From contig CAVQEJ010000003.1 of NCBI GenBank assembly GCA_963711505.1, forward strand, positions 1,984,001 through 2,048,000: a DNA stretch of 64,000 nucleotides, read 5' to 3'. A model generated the notes under the pieces. That model searched no databases. It saw only the letters and a list, made by a program, of their open reading frames with translations, and was not told the DNA's origin. This document shows, piece by piece, positions 31,613 through 40,005 of the stretch (positions are counted from its first letter, which is position 1; each line of letters starts with the position of its first letter). Origin of the DNA: JAGWRA01 sp963711505 (GTDB lineage: Bacteria; Acidobacteriota; Vicinamibacteria; Vicinamibacterales; CAVVIG01). The translations under genes were made by a program, and so were the position numbers.

Positions 31613-31918
31613 TCACTTCGTCTGTTCGGGCACGTAGCCGGGCGGCAGGGCCGCGCCCTCGCCGAAGAAGAAGTCCTCCATGTACTTCGCCACCAGTTCC
31701 TGCGCTTCCTTCTGCCAGGGCATGAGCCGGTACTCGTTCAGGATCATCTTCATCCGGCCTTCCCACAGCTTCCACGCCTCGATCGACACGTTGTCGTAGA
31801 CGCGCTGCCCCAGTTCGCCCGGCCACGGCGGCCTGGTGAGACCCGGCATCTCCTTGCGGAACTTCACGCAGAATACAGTGCGGCCGCCCGGTGACGAGGG
31901 CGCGTCGGCGGAACTCAT
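31613..31918 (-). CDS. yggX: YggX, Fe(2+)-trafficking / oxidative damage protection protein
   Basis: 101 residues from ATG 31918, with GGAGG upstream. The family core is plain: 'RTVFCVKFRKEMPGL' holds the single conserved Cys, then 'PPWPGELGQRVYDNVSIEAWKLW', 'MILNEYRLMPWQKEAQELVAKYMEDFFFGE' and the 'GYVPEQTK' end. YggX proteins guard iron-sulfur enzymes against oxidation and may carry labile iron. The N-terminus is about ten residues longer than in Escherichia coli. It lies downstream of the ATP-grasp gene on the same strand, 109 nt apart. Confidence 0.92.
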   Translation of the reverse strand: MSSADAPSSPGGRTVFCVKFRKEMPGLTRPPWPGELGQRVYDNVSIEAWKLWEGRMKMILNEYRLMPWQKEAQELVAKYMEDFFFGEGAALPPGYVPEQTK

Positions 31919-32027
31919 GAATGCCTCCAGGGGCCTCCGGCGCCGGCGGCGCGGAGGGAAGTCGAGCGTCCCAGCGATGTTACCGGATCCGGTCCGGCAG
32001 GGCCAGCCGGGGTGAACCCGCCGGCTC

Positions 32028-33317
32028 TCACGACACGACCGGCACGACCGGATCGATGGCGAATCGCAGGCGGGCATGCGCCGTGCGCAGACCGGCGACG
32101 ACGGCCGGCGGCGAAGAGCCGTGCGCGAAGATGAAGCCGAGATAGCTGGCGCCCTCGGGCAGCGGCACGAGTCGCTGATCCGGCTTGGCCGTCACCTGCA
32201 CCGCGTCGATGCCCTCGACGGCAGCGGCGGCCGCCTCCCCTTCGACGCCGCGATACACGCCGGCGCGCGGAATCGGCATCATCATGACGCCCGACGCCTG
32301 CGCCTCGCGGCGCCAGCCATCGGTCGGCAGGCCCGCGGCGTGGCGCAGCAGCAGGTCTTCCAGCGTCAGCCGTCCGCCCGGTCCCCCGCCGCCATCGTCC
32401 TCGAATCGCAGGCACCGGGCGCACAGGCCGCCGATTGGCCGTGCCGCGACTTCGAGGACGAAGACCCCCTCGGCGTTCACGCGGCACTCCGCGTGCACGG
32501 GACCGTGCCACAGCCCGAGCGCGCGGATGGCCGACGCCACCGCCGTCTCGATCGCCGCCTGTCCGGTCGTGGACAGGTCGGGCGGCGTCACATAGATCGT
32601 CTCCTCGAAGAACGGGCCATCGAGCGGGTCGGGCTTGTCGAAGATCGCGAGCACCTGCAGCCGTCCGCGATCGAGCCGTCCCTCGACGGCATACTCCCGG
32701 CCGGCGATGAACCCTTCGATCTGGACGACGTCGAGCAGCGGATCGTGGAGGGCGCGCACCGCCTTCGAGCGCAGGAGCCGTCCGAGGCGCGCGAACGCCG
32801 CGACGAAGCCGGCCCGATCGTCGGCCCGGATGACGCCGCGGCTGCCCGACAAGGCCAGCGGCTTGACGACGCAGGGATAGGCGATCGTGTCGGCGAGCGC
32901 GGCGGGATCGCTGTCGAGCGGCACCGTGCGGAACCATGGCACCGGCAGGCCGGCGGCGGCGAGCCGTTCGCGCGTGCGGTGCTTGTCGCGACTGGCTGCC
33001 GCCGCACCGGGCGGATGTCCAGGCAGGCCGAGGGCTTCGGCGAGGCGGGCGGCGATCACCACCGGCCGGTCGCCGACGACGAGCAGGCCGTCGATCGGCC
33101 GCCTGCGCGCGGCCTCGACGAGCGCCGCCACCGCCGCGTCCTCCTCGTGGAACCGGATCGGCACCGCGTCATCCCGCCAGGGATCGTCCAGCCGGTCGCA
33201 CCGATCCGTGGCGAACGTCAGCGCCACGCCCTGCCGCACGGCGGCCTCCCCGAACGCCCGGGTCTGGTACCCGGTCGTCGTGGCGAGGAGGAGGAGGCGA
33301 GGGGGCTTCGCTGTCAT
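32028..33317 (-). CDS. ATP-grasp domain enzyme of unknown substrate
   Basis: 429 residues from ATG 33317 (ATG 33332 is also possible; it sits at the edge of a repeat). The N-terminal Rossmann-like part is 'LLLLATTTGYQTRAFGEAA'. The ATP-grasp fold follows, with 'YPCVVKPLALSGSRGVIRADD' (nucleotide-binding Lys), 'QIEGFIAGREYAVEG' and 'HAECRVNAEGVFVLEVAARPIGGLC' (Mg ligands Glu and Asn-like). The C-terminal domain resembles that of carboxylate-amine ligases such as those making dipeptides or L-amino acid conjugates. The family ligates a carboxylate to an amine or thiol via acylphosphate. It lies downstream of the radical SAM selenoprotein on the same strand, so the two may act in one pathway (inference). 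Confidence 0.8.
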   Translation of the reverse strand: MTAKPPRLLLLATTTGYQTRAFGEAAVRQGVALTFATDRCDRLDDPWRDDAVPIRFHEEDAAVAALVEAARRRPIDGLLVVGDRPVVIAARLAEALGLPGHPPGAAAASRDKHRTRERLAAAGLPVPWFRTVPLDSDPAALADTIAYPCVVKPLALSGSRGVIRADDRAGFVAAFARLGRLLRSKAVRALHDPLLDVVQIEGFIAGREYAVEGRLDRGRLQVLAIFDKPDPLDGPFFEETIYVTPPDLSTTGQAAIETAVASAIRALGLWHGPVHAECRVNAEGVFVLEVAARPIGGLCARCLRFEDDGGGGPGGRLTLEDLLLRHAAGLPTDGWRREAQASGVMMMPIPRAGVYRGVEGEAAAAAVEGIDAVQVTAKPDQRLVPLPEGASYLGFIFAHGSSPPAVVAGLRTAHARLRFAIDPVVPVVS

Positions 33318-33329
33318 GGACTCCGCCGT

Positions 33330-33470
33330 CATGTGCACGGTGCCATGTGCCGCGTGCAACGTGCGTGCTGCCCGTGCCGGGTGCACCGTGCGCGAGTGCG
33401 TGGCACGTCGCACGTTACGCGTCGCACCGGCACGTCGCACATCGCACCCTGCACGTCGCACGGGTCAACT
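33330..33470. repeat. Heptamer array between the selenoprotein and ATP-grasp genes
   Basis: About 140 bases of GTGC-rich 7-bp units. The clearest in-register run is cacgtcg, cacatcg, caccctg, cacgtcg (about 33431-33460). On the other side are gtgccat, gtgccgc, gtgcaac, gtgcgtg (about 33341-33370). The two halves are roughly reverse complementary. Related GTGC/GCAC units lie at 277-311, 12242-12281 and 34945-35236. Confidence 0.7.
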
Positions 33471-34939
33471 TCACACCAGAGCCACCTGCTCTGCACTCGG
33501 CTCCGCTCAACAGTACCAGGGCTCGTTCAGATAGGGCACGGTCGCGCGGGCGCGGGCGGCCGGGCGCGGCGCGGGCGGGACGGTGCCGGCGCAGGCGTGC
33601 GCGAGCTGCCGGACGGCCTCGAACAGCTCGTGGCGCGACGCGCCGGGCCGCGTGCCCACCAGCGTCATCACCTGCGCCTGCAGCGCATCGACCGCCGGGT
33701 CGTCGTGGGTCCAGGGATACGACAGCGCCTCGGCATCGAACGGACCGACGCCTGCCCGCACCTCGGGGAGCTCGAGCAGGCGCGATCCCTGCGTGACGAT
33801 CAGCCGGATGGCGAGCTGAATCGGGGCCACGTGCTCGACCAGGTCGAGGGCCGCGATGGTGTCGAGCAGCTCGCAGTAGCCGCGCCGGGTAATCCAGGGG
33901 TTGAAGGCCACGAACGTCGGGCTCAGCGCGAGCCCCGTCTCGCGGCACAGCGCCACGGCCCGCACGAAATCGTCACACGTGTGCCCCTTCTCGAGCCGGG
34001 CCAGGATCCGATCGTCCACCGCCTCGACCGCCGTCGTCACGAACAGGCAGCCGGAGTCGCGCAATCGTGGCAGCAGCGCGGCGTGCTGCAGCAGGTGCTC
34101 CACCTTCACCGTGACGTCGTAGGTCACGCCCGGATGCTCACGGGCCAGCGCCTCCACGATCCGCATCGCATGCCGCGGACCGTTGAGGAAGTCGGGATCC
34201 CCGAACGTGATGTGCCGCGCGCCGGCGGTCACCTGCGCCCGCACGTCGGCCAGCACGACGTCGGGCTGCACGATGCGGAAACGACCGCCGTAGACCGGCA
34301 CGATCGGGCAATGGCGGCAGCTGTGCCGGCAGCCGCGGCTCGCTTCCGTATAGCCGGTGATGCGCCCGCTGCCGTCGCCCATCTGCACGCTGGCGTAGCG
34401 ATCGAGCGGCGGCAGGCCGCGGCGTTCGGGCGGGACGAAGGACAGACGCGGCAAATCCGCGGGCATTCTCCCAGGGCGCGTGGGGCCCCGCCCCCACGCG
34501 GAACTGACGCCGACGCCTCGCTCCGGATTCACCCGTCCGTCGCCCGTTCGACGTGGGCATGGCGGACGGGCGGTCCATCACGTCACGGGCCAGCGCGACC
34601 AGGTCGGCTTCGAATTCGGGCCCGAGGATCGTCTGGACGCCGTGCGCGCGGAGCAACCCCTCGTTCAGCGGGGCGTAGAGACCATAGCAGCAGAGGTGCG
34701 CGGCCGGATGGTCACGGCGCACGCGATCGATGCACGGGCACGGCGAGCCGGGTCGCCGTGTGCATCGGCAGGTAGCAGGCCACGAGGGTCGCCTCCCGCA
34801 CGGCGTCATCGGTGAGCCGATCGCGCGAGAGGTCGATGCAGCGCACCGCCAGCCCCTCGCGCGCCAGCCACGCCGCCGGCGACGCCAGCCCGAACGGCTG
34901 CCGCCCCATTTCGTACGTGGAGAGGAGGAGGGTGAGCAC
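33471..34939 (-). CDS. Radical SAM selenoprotein with CUAEP tail; two frameshifts as read
   Basis: ATG 34939 begins MLTLLLSTYEMGRQPFGLAS, a B12-binding-like N-terminal domain. The frame changes near 34735 (CCC probably should be CC) and again near 34500-34540 inside a dispersed repeat. The radical SAM core has CRHSCRHC (CxxxCxxC) after 'YTEASRG', then 'GARHITFGDPDFLN' and 'LFVTTAVEAVDD'. The first in-frame TGA (33507-33509) follows 'LNEPWYC'. Read as selenocysteine, the protein continues U-A-E-P-S-A-E-Q-V-A-L-V to the TGA at 33471-33473, giving Cys-Sec-Ala-Glu-Pro. That matches the family NCBI calls, as I recall, 'CUAEP/CCAEP-tail radical SAM (seleno)protein'. A SECIS-like hairpin follows the TGA. 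Substrate unknown. Confidence 0.82.
33477..33493 (-). promoter_or_regulatory. Candidate bacterial SECIS hairpin
   Basis: Starting 13 nt after the UGA, CAGAGC pairs with GCTCTG around the loop AGGTG. The loop Gs are about 20 nt past the UGA, within the 16-37 nt range known for bacterial SECIS elements, and GGU in the apical loop fits SelB recognition. The hairpin lies within the last codons of the extended frame. Confidence 0.6.
34477..34527 (-). repeat. Dispersed repeat inside the radical SAM gene
   Basis: On the - strand this reads GGCGTCGGCGTCAGTTCCGC then GTGGGGGCGGGGCCCCAC, matching the core of the 96-bp repeat in the molybdenum hydroxylase small-subunit gene. Here it falls between the N-terminal and radical SAM domains and coincides with a frame change. 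Confidence 0.75.
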
Positions 34940-34944
34940 AGGAG

Positions 34945-35236
34945 AAGTCTGTCACGTGCACCGTGCACGGTGCAACGTGCCGCGGGCGCCCCTCTCCGTG
35001 CGCCGTGCGGCGTGCGATGTGCACCGTGCAGTCTGTCCGAGCGACGTTCCCGGTGGCCCTGTCCCGGCGACCACGCTCCAGGCAACCGGCACGCGATCTG
35101 CTCTGGCGTCGAGGCATGGGTGCCCATACCTATCGCGAACTCACCACCTGGCGGCTCGCCGACGATCGCCGCCGCCAGATCATCGTCATCACTGCCCTGC
35201 ACCGTGCACCTGGCACCTCGCACGGGACGGGCGCGC
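34945..35236. repeat. GTGC-type heptamer arrays in a divergent promoter region
   Basis: The 317-base gap between the divergent selenoprotein and transporter genes carries runs of cgtgcac, cgtgcac, ggtgcaa, cgtgccg (about 34955-34985), ccgtgcg, ccgtgcg, gcgtgcg, atgtgca, ccgtgca (about 34998-35032) and caccgtgcacctggcacc (about 35199-35217). Units are self-complementary, so extended pairing is possible. Frames across it are not credible genes. Confidence 0.65.
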
Positions 35237-35243
35237 TCCATGC

Positions 35244-35249
35244 TAGACT
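35244..35249 (+). promoter_or_regulatory. -10 hexamer TAGACT, leaderless-type start
   Basis: TAGACT ends 7 nt before the ATG at 35257. The intervening CCCCCGC cannot serve as a ribosome-binding site, so a leaderless transcript is likely. Confidence 0.45.
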
Positions 35250-35256
35250 CCCCCGC

Positions 35257-36564
35257 ATGCCGACAGCTTCGAGCGCGCCGGCGGCCTCCCGCCGCCATCC
35301 CCCCGGGCTCTACGTCCTGTTCTTCACGGAGCTGTGGGAGCGGTACAGCTTCTACTCCATGATGGCGATCCTCGCGCTGTACATGAACGAGAAGCTTCAC
35401 TTCTCGGTCGCGCACGTCGGTCGCGTCTACGGCAGCTACATCGCCGGCGTCTACTTCCTGCCGCTGATCGGCGGCTTCCTCGCCGACCGCGTCCTCGGGT
35501 TCTACCGCGCGGTGATCGTCGGCGGCGTCCTGATGATGCTCGGGCACCTCGTGCTCGGCGTCGAGTCGCTCCCGTTCTTCTACGCCGGGCTCATCCTGCT
35601 CGCCTGCGGCAGCGGCCTGCTCAAGCCGAACGTCTCCACGATCGTCGGCAACCTCTACCGCGATCAGCCGGCGCTGCGCGACGCCGGCTTCAACATCTTC
35701 TATATGGGGATCAACATCGGCGCGTTCATCTCGCCGCTCACCGTATCGTGGCTCCGGATCCACTACGGCTGGGGCGTGGCGTTCGCCTCGGCGGCCGGGG
35801 CGATGCTGATCTCGCTCGTCGTCTTCATCGGCTTCCGCCGCTATCTCGGCGACGCGGCCGAGAAGGTCGAGGAGACCTCGCGCGAGGCCCGCGCGGTCTC
35901 GCCGGCCGAGAGCCGCGGCCGCGTGCTGACGCTGCTGATGGTCTTCGTCATCTCGGCCGTCTTCTGGCTGGCCTTCTACCAGAACGGCTTCACGCTCACC
36001 TTCTGGGCCCGCGACAACACGCTCACCACCATCGCGCCCGAGAAGTTCCAGGCCATCGAGCCCCTCGGTGTCATCCTCCTGTCGCCGCTCCTGGTCTGGG
36101 CCTGGATGTGGCTGCAGCGCCGGAACGCCGAGCCCTCCACGCCCGTCAAGATGCTGATCGGCGTCCTGCTGGTCGCCGGGGCGTTCGGCATGATGGCCTG
36201 GGCGGGTCTCCTCGGCGGCGATACCGGCCGCGTCTCGGTCCAGTGGCTGGTCTGGGTGTACATCGTGATCGCGCTCGGCGAGATCGCGCTCAGCCCGATG
36301 GGCCTGTCGCTCGTCAACCGGCTCGCGCCGCCGCGCAGCCGCGGCATGCTCATGGGCGGCTGGTTCGTCAGCCTGGCGATCGGCGGCTACCTCTCCGGCT
36401 CGATCGGCGGCTACTGGAGCGAGATGCCCCACAGCCGGTTCTTCCTGCTCGTCGTCGGCATCCTCGCCGTCACGGCGGTGCTGCTCGTCCTGATGACGCC
36501 GTCCATCAAGCGGACGATCGCCCGCGTCGATGCCGAGGAACGCGACGCGCTGGCGGGATCCTGA
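35257..36564 (+). CDS. POT/PTR2-family proton-coupled oligopeptide transporter
   Basis: 435 residues with about 12 membrane segments. The family signature is strong near the N-terminus: 'FFTELWERYSFYSMMAILALYM' contains the ExxERFxYY-like proton-coupling motif, here E-L-W-E-R-Y. 'LIGGFLADRVLGFYRAVIVGG' follows, and 'GSGLLKPNVSTIVGNLY' and 'FNIFYMGINIGAFISPL' are the PTR2 signatures. 'FYQNGFTLTFWA' sits in the C-terminal bundle. It imports di- and tripeptides with protons, which suits the several exported peptidases here. ATG 35257 is chosen because upstream codons are translated repeat. Confidence 0.92.
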   Translation: MPTASSAPAASRRHPPGLYVLFFTELWERYSFYSMMAILALYMNEKLHFSVAHVGRVYGSYIAGVYFLPLIGGFLADRVLGFYRAVIVGGVLMMLGHLVLGVESLPFFYAGLILLACGSGLLKPNVSTIVGNLYRDQPALRDAGFNIFYMGINIGAFISPLTVSWLRIHYGWGVAFASAAGAMLISLVVFIGFRRYLGDAAEKVEETSREARAVSPAESRGRVLTLLMVFVISAVFWLAFYQNGFTLTFWARDNTLTTIAPEKFQAIEPLGVILLSPLLVWAWMWLQRRNAEPSTPVKMLIGVLLVAGAFGMMAWAGLLGGDTGRVSVQWLVWVYIVIALGEIALSPMGLSLVNRLAPPRSRGMLMGGWFVSLAIGGYLSGSIGGYWSEMPHSRFFLLVVGILAVTAVLLVLMTPSIKRTIARVDAEERDALAGS

Positions 36565-36584
36565 TTCGCGACCGATTCACGACC

Positions 36585-37325
36585 ATGCCGACTCGACGAA
36601 GGTACGCGCCAAGCGCGACTTCACGCATCTCCCCGGAGCCCGCCGGCGGCGCGACGCGCCGCCGGCGCCCCGGCACCCGGTTCTTCTGCGTCCAGAAGCA
36701 CCTCGCCAGCCACCTCCACTACGACTTCCGCCTCGAGCACGACGGCGTCCTCCTGTCGTGGGCCGTGCCCAAGGGGCCGTCGATCGATCCGTCGGTGAAG
36801 CGCTACGCCGTCCAGGTCGAGGATCATCCCCTCGAGTACGGCGACTTCGAAGGGGTGATCCCCGAGGGCTACGGGGCGGGCATCGTCATGCTGTGGGACC
36901 GGGGCACGTGGGAGCCCGAGGTCGACGATGTGGAGGCCGCGCTGAAGAAGGGGGACCTCAAGTTCCGGCTGAACGGCTACAAGCTGAAGGGATCGTGGGT
37001 GCTGGTGCGCACGGGGTTCGGCGGCCGCAACGGCTGGCTCCTCATCAAGCACCGCGATGACTGGGCCGGCCCGCTCGACATCACGACGTTCGCCCCGCTG
37101 AGCGTCAAGAGCGAGGGCGACTTCGACGACATCGTCGGCGCCGATGCCCCGGCGGTGTGGGAGTCGAAGCGGCCGGCGAAGGGCGGCGAGGCCGGCAAGC
37201 TGCTGAAGGAAGTGCTGGAGCGCGCAGCGAGGAAGAAGGCGGGTGGCGCGACGGAACCGGCCGCGAGGAAGACCGCGGCGAAGAAGCCTGCCGCGCGAAA
37301 GCGGGTGGCGAAGAAGAAGAGATGA
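36585..37325 (+). CDS. LigD-type 3'-phosphoesterase domain protein
   Basis: A 246-residue stand-alone phosphoesterase domain. 'FFCVQKHLASHLHYDFRLEHDGVLLSWAVPKGPS' (about residues 33-66) holds the conserved His-Tyr-Asp/Arg set, and 'EDHPLEYGDFEGVIPEGYGAG' and 'LNGYKLKGSWVLVR' complete the LigD N-terminal family pattern. The domain trims 3'-phosphates and terminal ribonucleotides from DNA ends in bacterial non-homologous end joining. The C-terminus is a histone-like Ala/Lys/Pro tail (AARKTAAKKPAARKR) that probably binds DNA. No ligase or Ku gene is adjacent. The start at 36585 is 20 nt after the transporter stop. Confidence 0.88.
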   Translation: MPTRRRYAPSATSRISPEPAGGATRRRRPGTRFFCVQKHLASHLHYDFRLEHDGVLLSWAVPKGPSIDPSVKRYAVQVEDHPLEYGDFEGVIPEGYGAGIVMLWDRGTWEPEVDDVEAALKKGDLKFRLNGYKLKGSWVLVRTGFGGRNGWLLIKHRDDWAGPLDITTFAPLSVKSEGDFDDIVGADAPAVWESKRPAKGGEAGKLLKEVLERAARKKAGGATEPAARKTAAKKPAARKRVAKKKR

Positions 37326-37383
37326 GCCCGGGCGCCATGGGCAATGGGCCATGCGGCCCGTCGCACGTGACCGCGTCCGTTCC

Positions 37384-38349
37384 TCAGTCCAGCAGCCGCT
37401 TCGACAGCACGCTCCACATCGCGTAGGCGAGGCGCCGGCGGTCGTGCCGGGCGATCTCGTGACGCCAGAAATTCCCCGACACCACCTCGCAGTACGACGG
37501 CAGATCGCCGATCTCCAGCGGATGCTTGTGCTCGGCCGCGTAGCGGGCCAGCGTCTCTCCCGACGGCACCTGCGTGTTGGCAATCACCACGTCGACGCGG
37601 CGGGCGATCGCCTCTTCGACGCGGGCGACGGCGTGGGCGGCCGTGAAGCCGCGCATGCCGCGTCCCTCCGTCAGCAGGTTGGCGACCAGAATCACCGGGC
37701 CGCGCAGGTCGGCCAGCGCCTCGGCCACTCCCTTCACCAGGAAGATCGGCATCAGGCTGGTGTAGAAGCTGCCGGGGCCGATGACGACCGCGTCGAAGCC
37801 GCGGATGGCCTCGGCCACCTGCGGATAGATGGTCGCCTCGGGCTCGAGCCAGATGCGCTTCACGAAGCGGCCGAGCGTCTGTCCCGCGTCGACCTCGACC
37901 TCGCCGCGCGTTTCGGACCCGTCGCCGTACTCGGCGCAGACGGTGGCGTGCTCGATGCTGATCGGCCAGACACGTCCGGCGCAGCCGAGCAGCGCGCGCA
38001 GCCCGTCGACGGCGGCCAGGAAGTCGCCGCCGTAGCTCTGCATCATCGACAGCAGCAGGTTGCCGCCGGTGTGGCCGCTCAGCCGCGCGTGCTCGAGGGT
38101 CGGCAGACGGGCCAGCAGCACGCGCCGCGCCTCGCGCTCGTTGTGCGACAGCGCCAGCGTGCACTTCAGGACGTCGCCGGGCGGCAGCACGCCGAGCTCG
38201 TCACGCAGCTGCCCCGAGCTGCCGCCGCTGTCGAACATCGTGACGACGGCGTTGACGTCGAGCCAGGGGTTGGTCTTCAGGCCGCCCAGCAGGCTGGGCA
38301 GGCCGGTGCCACCGCCGAAGCAGCCGACTTTCAGTTGCCGCAGACGCAT
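37384..38349 (-). CDS. yvcK: YvcK/CofD-like protein (gluconeogenesis factor family)
   Basis: 321 residues. 'VGCFGGGTGLPSLLGGLK' at residues 8-25 is the glycine-rich nucleotide-sugar loop. 'VVTMFDSGGSSGQLRDELGVLPPGD' follows and is diagnostic of the YvcK/CofD fold, as are 'HTGGNLLL' and 'VIGPGSFYTSLMPIFLVKG'. YvcK proteins bind UDP-sugars and are needed for cell-wall synthesis under gluconeogenic growth. They are usually found with rapZ and whiA in Gram-positives; here the gene is alone. The start is leaderless-like, with TAGAAT 6 nt upstream. Confidence 0.9.
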   Translation of the reverse strand: MRLRQLKVGCFGGGTGLPSLLGGLKTNPWLDVNAVVTMFDSGGSSGQLRDELGVLPPGDVLKCTLALSHNEREARRVLLARLPTLEHARLSGHTGGNLLLSMMQSYGGDFLAAVDGLRALLGCAGRVWPISIEHATVCAEYGDGSETRGEVEVDAGQTLGRFVKRIWLEPEATIYPQVAEAIRGFDAVVIGPGSFYTSLMPIFLVKGVAEALADLRGPVILVANLLTEGRGMRGFTAAHAVARVEEAIARRVDVVIANTQVPSGETLARYAAEHKHPLEIGDLPSYCEVVSGNFWRHEIARHDRRRLAYAMWSVLSKRLLD

Positions 38350-38355
38350 GGGCAG

Positions 38356-38361
38356 ATTCTA
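38356..38361 (-). promoter_or_regulatory. -10 hexamer TAGAAT, leaderless-type start of yvcK
   Basis: TAGAAT ends 6 nt before the ATG at 38349. The six bases between are CTGCCC, so no ribosome-binding site is present. Confidence 0.45.
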
Positions 38362-38423
38362 TCGTCGGCCCGCAACAATGTCGAAACACCGGCCGGCCCG
38401 CCGGGGCCGCCCGTACGGTGCAC

Positions 38424-38429
38424 TACAAT
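38424..38429 (+). promoter_or_regulatory. -10 hexamer TACAAT, leaderless-type start
   Basis: TACAAT ends 6 nt before the ATG at 38436, separated by AGCCCC. It is the strongest hexamer of the leaderless set in this window. Confidence 0.45.
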
Positions 38430-38435
38430 AGCCCC

Positions 38436-39141
38436 ATGCCCGATCTCGCGCGGACCCTCGCGCCCGTGCTGCTGAAGCTCAGGGAGATCTTCGGCTCGCG
38501 GCTGCGCGCCTTCCTGACCTACGGCGAGCGGACGCATCACTCATCGGAGGCCATCCACACGCTGGCGCTCGTCGAGACGCTGACATTCGACGATCTCGCG
38601 GCCTGCGCGCCCGATATCGCCAGCTGGCACAAGCACGGCATCGCCACGCCGCTGCTGCTGCCCGCCGACGAGTTCGCCCGCTCGCTCGACGTGTTCCCCC
38701 TCGAGTACGGCGAGATCATCGCGGACCACCGGCTGCTCGACGGCGTGGACCCGTTCGAAGCGCTTGCAGGTCGGCGGGGCCGACCTGCGCCGCGCCTGCG
38801 AGGTGCAGGCGAAGAGCCACCTCCTCCACCTGCGCGAGGGCTACCTCGAGGTCGCGGGCCGGCCGAAGGCCGTCGTCGACCTCATCGTCACCTCGGCGCC
38901 GGCGCTCGCCGCCCTGCTCCGGAACATCGCGCGGCTCGAAGGCGTCTCATCCGACGATCGCGACAGCCTGGCCGGGCACGTGCGCGGCCGACTCAGCCTC
39001 GAGACCGACGTCCTGCGGGACGTGCTCGCGCTGGCCGGCGACGGCCGCCCCGATGCCGACGCGGCGATCCGCCTCTTCCCCGCGTATCTGGACGCGGTCG
39101 ACCGGCTGTCGCGGTACGTCGACACATGGAACGCCTCCTGA
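38436..39141 (+). CDS. Conserved hypothetical protein, nucleotidyltransferase-like; frameshifted as read
   Basis: About 234 residues once one base is removed near 38762, where GCGCTTGCAG would read GCGCTGCAG and join 'GVDPFEAL' to 'QVGGADLRRACEVQAKSHLLHLREG'. The N-terminal half ('LREIFGSRLRAFLTYGERT', 'PLEYGEIIADHRLL') recalls small nucleotidyltransferase folds, but the catalytic GS-DxD pattern is not intact, so the activity is doubtful. The C-terminal half is helical. It overlaps the TPM-domain gene by 16 nt, and LemA follows. The three probably form an operon. Confidence 0.6.
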
Positions 39142-39977
39142 GCCCCGCCGCCCGCCGTCTCGGGTGGCTCGTGCCCGTCCTCGTCGCCCTGGCCCTCTCC
39201 GGGCCGATGGCCCCGTCGCTCGGCGCGCAGGCCGGCGATCCGTCTCTGCCCGCGCTGACGCAGCCGGTCAACGACTTCGCCGGCGTCATCGACGCGGCCA
39301 GCGCCGCGACGATGTCGGACCAGATCCGGAAGCTGCAGGCCGCCACCGGCGACGCCGTCGTCGTCGCCACGATCAAGACCTTCGCGCCCTACGGCGACAT
39401 CCGGGAATACGCCGTCAAGCTGTTCGAGAACCACGGCAAGGGCATCGGCGAGAAGGGGAAGGACAACGGCCTGCTGATCCTCGTGTCGATGAAGGAGCAC
39501 CGCGTCTGGATCGAGGTCGGCTACGGCCTCGAACCGTACATCACCGACGGCTTCGCCGGCGAGACGAGTCGGCTGTTCATGGTGCCGGCCTTCCGCCAGG
39601 AGCAGTACGGCAAAGGGCTGCTGGCCGGCACGACGCGGATCATCGGCCGCATCGCCCAGGCCCGTCACGTGAAGCTCGACGGCATCGAGCCACCGCAGCC
39701 GGCCCCGCAGCCGTCGGGCGGCGTGCCGGTCTGGGTCATCGTCCTCTTCATCATCATCGTCATGCTCCTGGGGCGGATCGGCGGCGGCCGGGGCGGGCGC
39801 GGGCGATCGAACCGCCTGCGCCGCGGCATGTGGATGAGCGGCATCGGCATGTTCGGCGGCGGCTTCGGCGGCGGCTTCGGCGGCTTTGGCGGGTCCGGCG
39901 GCGGAGGTTTCGGCGGCGGCTTCGGCGGCTTCGGGGGCGGGATGAGCGGCGGCGGGGGCGGCGGAGCCGGATGGTAG
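39126..39977 (+). CDS. TPM-domain (YgcG-like) membrane protein with Gly-rich tail
   Basis: 283 residues. A signal or anchor segment (LGWLVPVLVALALSGPMAPSL) is followed by the TPM domain: 'PVNDFAGVIDAASAATMSDQIRKLQ', 'VVVATIKTF', 'GEKGKDNGLLILVSMKEHRVWIEVGYGLE', about residues 45-170. A transmembrane helix 'WVIVLFIIIVMLL' comes next, then a Gly/Phe-rich tail of many GGGFGG units. The TPM fold occurs in repair of photosystem II and in envelope proteins that pair with LemA. LemA is the next gene. Confidence 0.88.
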   Translation: MERLLSPAARRLGWLVPVLVALALSGPMAPSLGAQAGDPSLPALTQPVNDFAGVIDAASAATMSDQIRKLQAATGDAVVVATIKTFAPYGDIREYAVKLFENHGKGIGEKGKDNGLLILVSMKEHRVWIEVGYGLEPYITDGFAGETSRLFMVPAFRQEQYGKGLLAGTTRIIGRIAQARHVKLDGIEPPQPAPQPSGGVPVWVIVLFIIIVMLLGRIGGGRGGRGRSNRLRRGMWMSGIGMFGGGFGGGFGGFGGSGGGGFGGGFGGFGGGMSGGGGGGAGW

Positions 39978-40005
39978 GATGGACGGCAGTGCTCAGCGGG
40001 AGGAC

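Noticed and set aside
33507..33509. TGA as the natural end of the radical SAM protein
   Set aside because: The codons after it spell A-E-P in frame after C-U, a hairpin follows at the right distance, and the next TGA is close; an ordinary stop is less likely.
34945..35256. N-terminal extension of the oligopeptide transporter
   Set aside because: The added codons translate GTGC repeats; a -10 hexamer and the family N-terminus point to ATG 35257.
38436..39141. Functional nucleotidyltransferase
   Set aside because: The fold resemblance is weak and the catalytic GS-DxD pattern was not found; kept as hypothetical.
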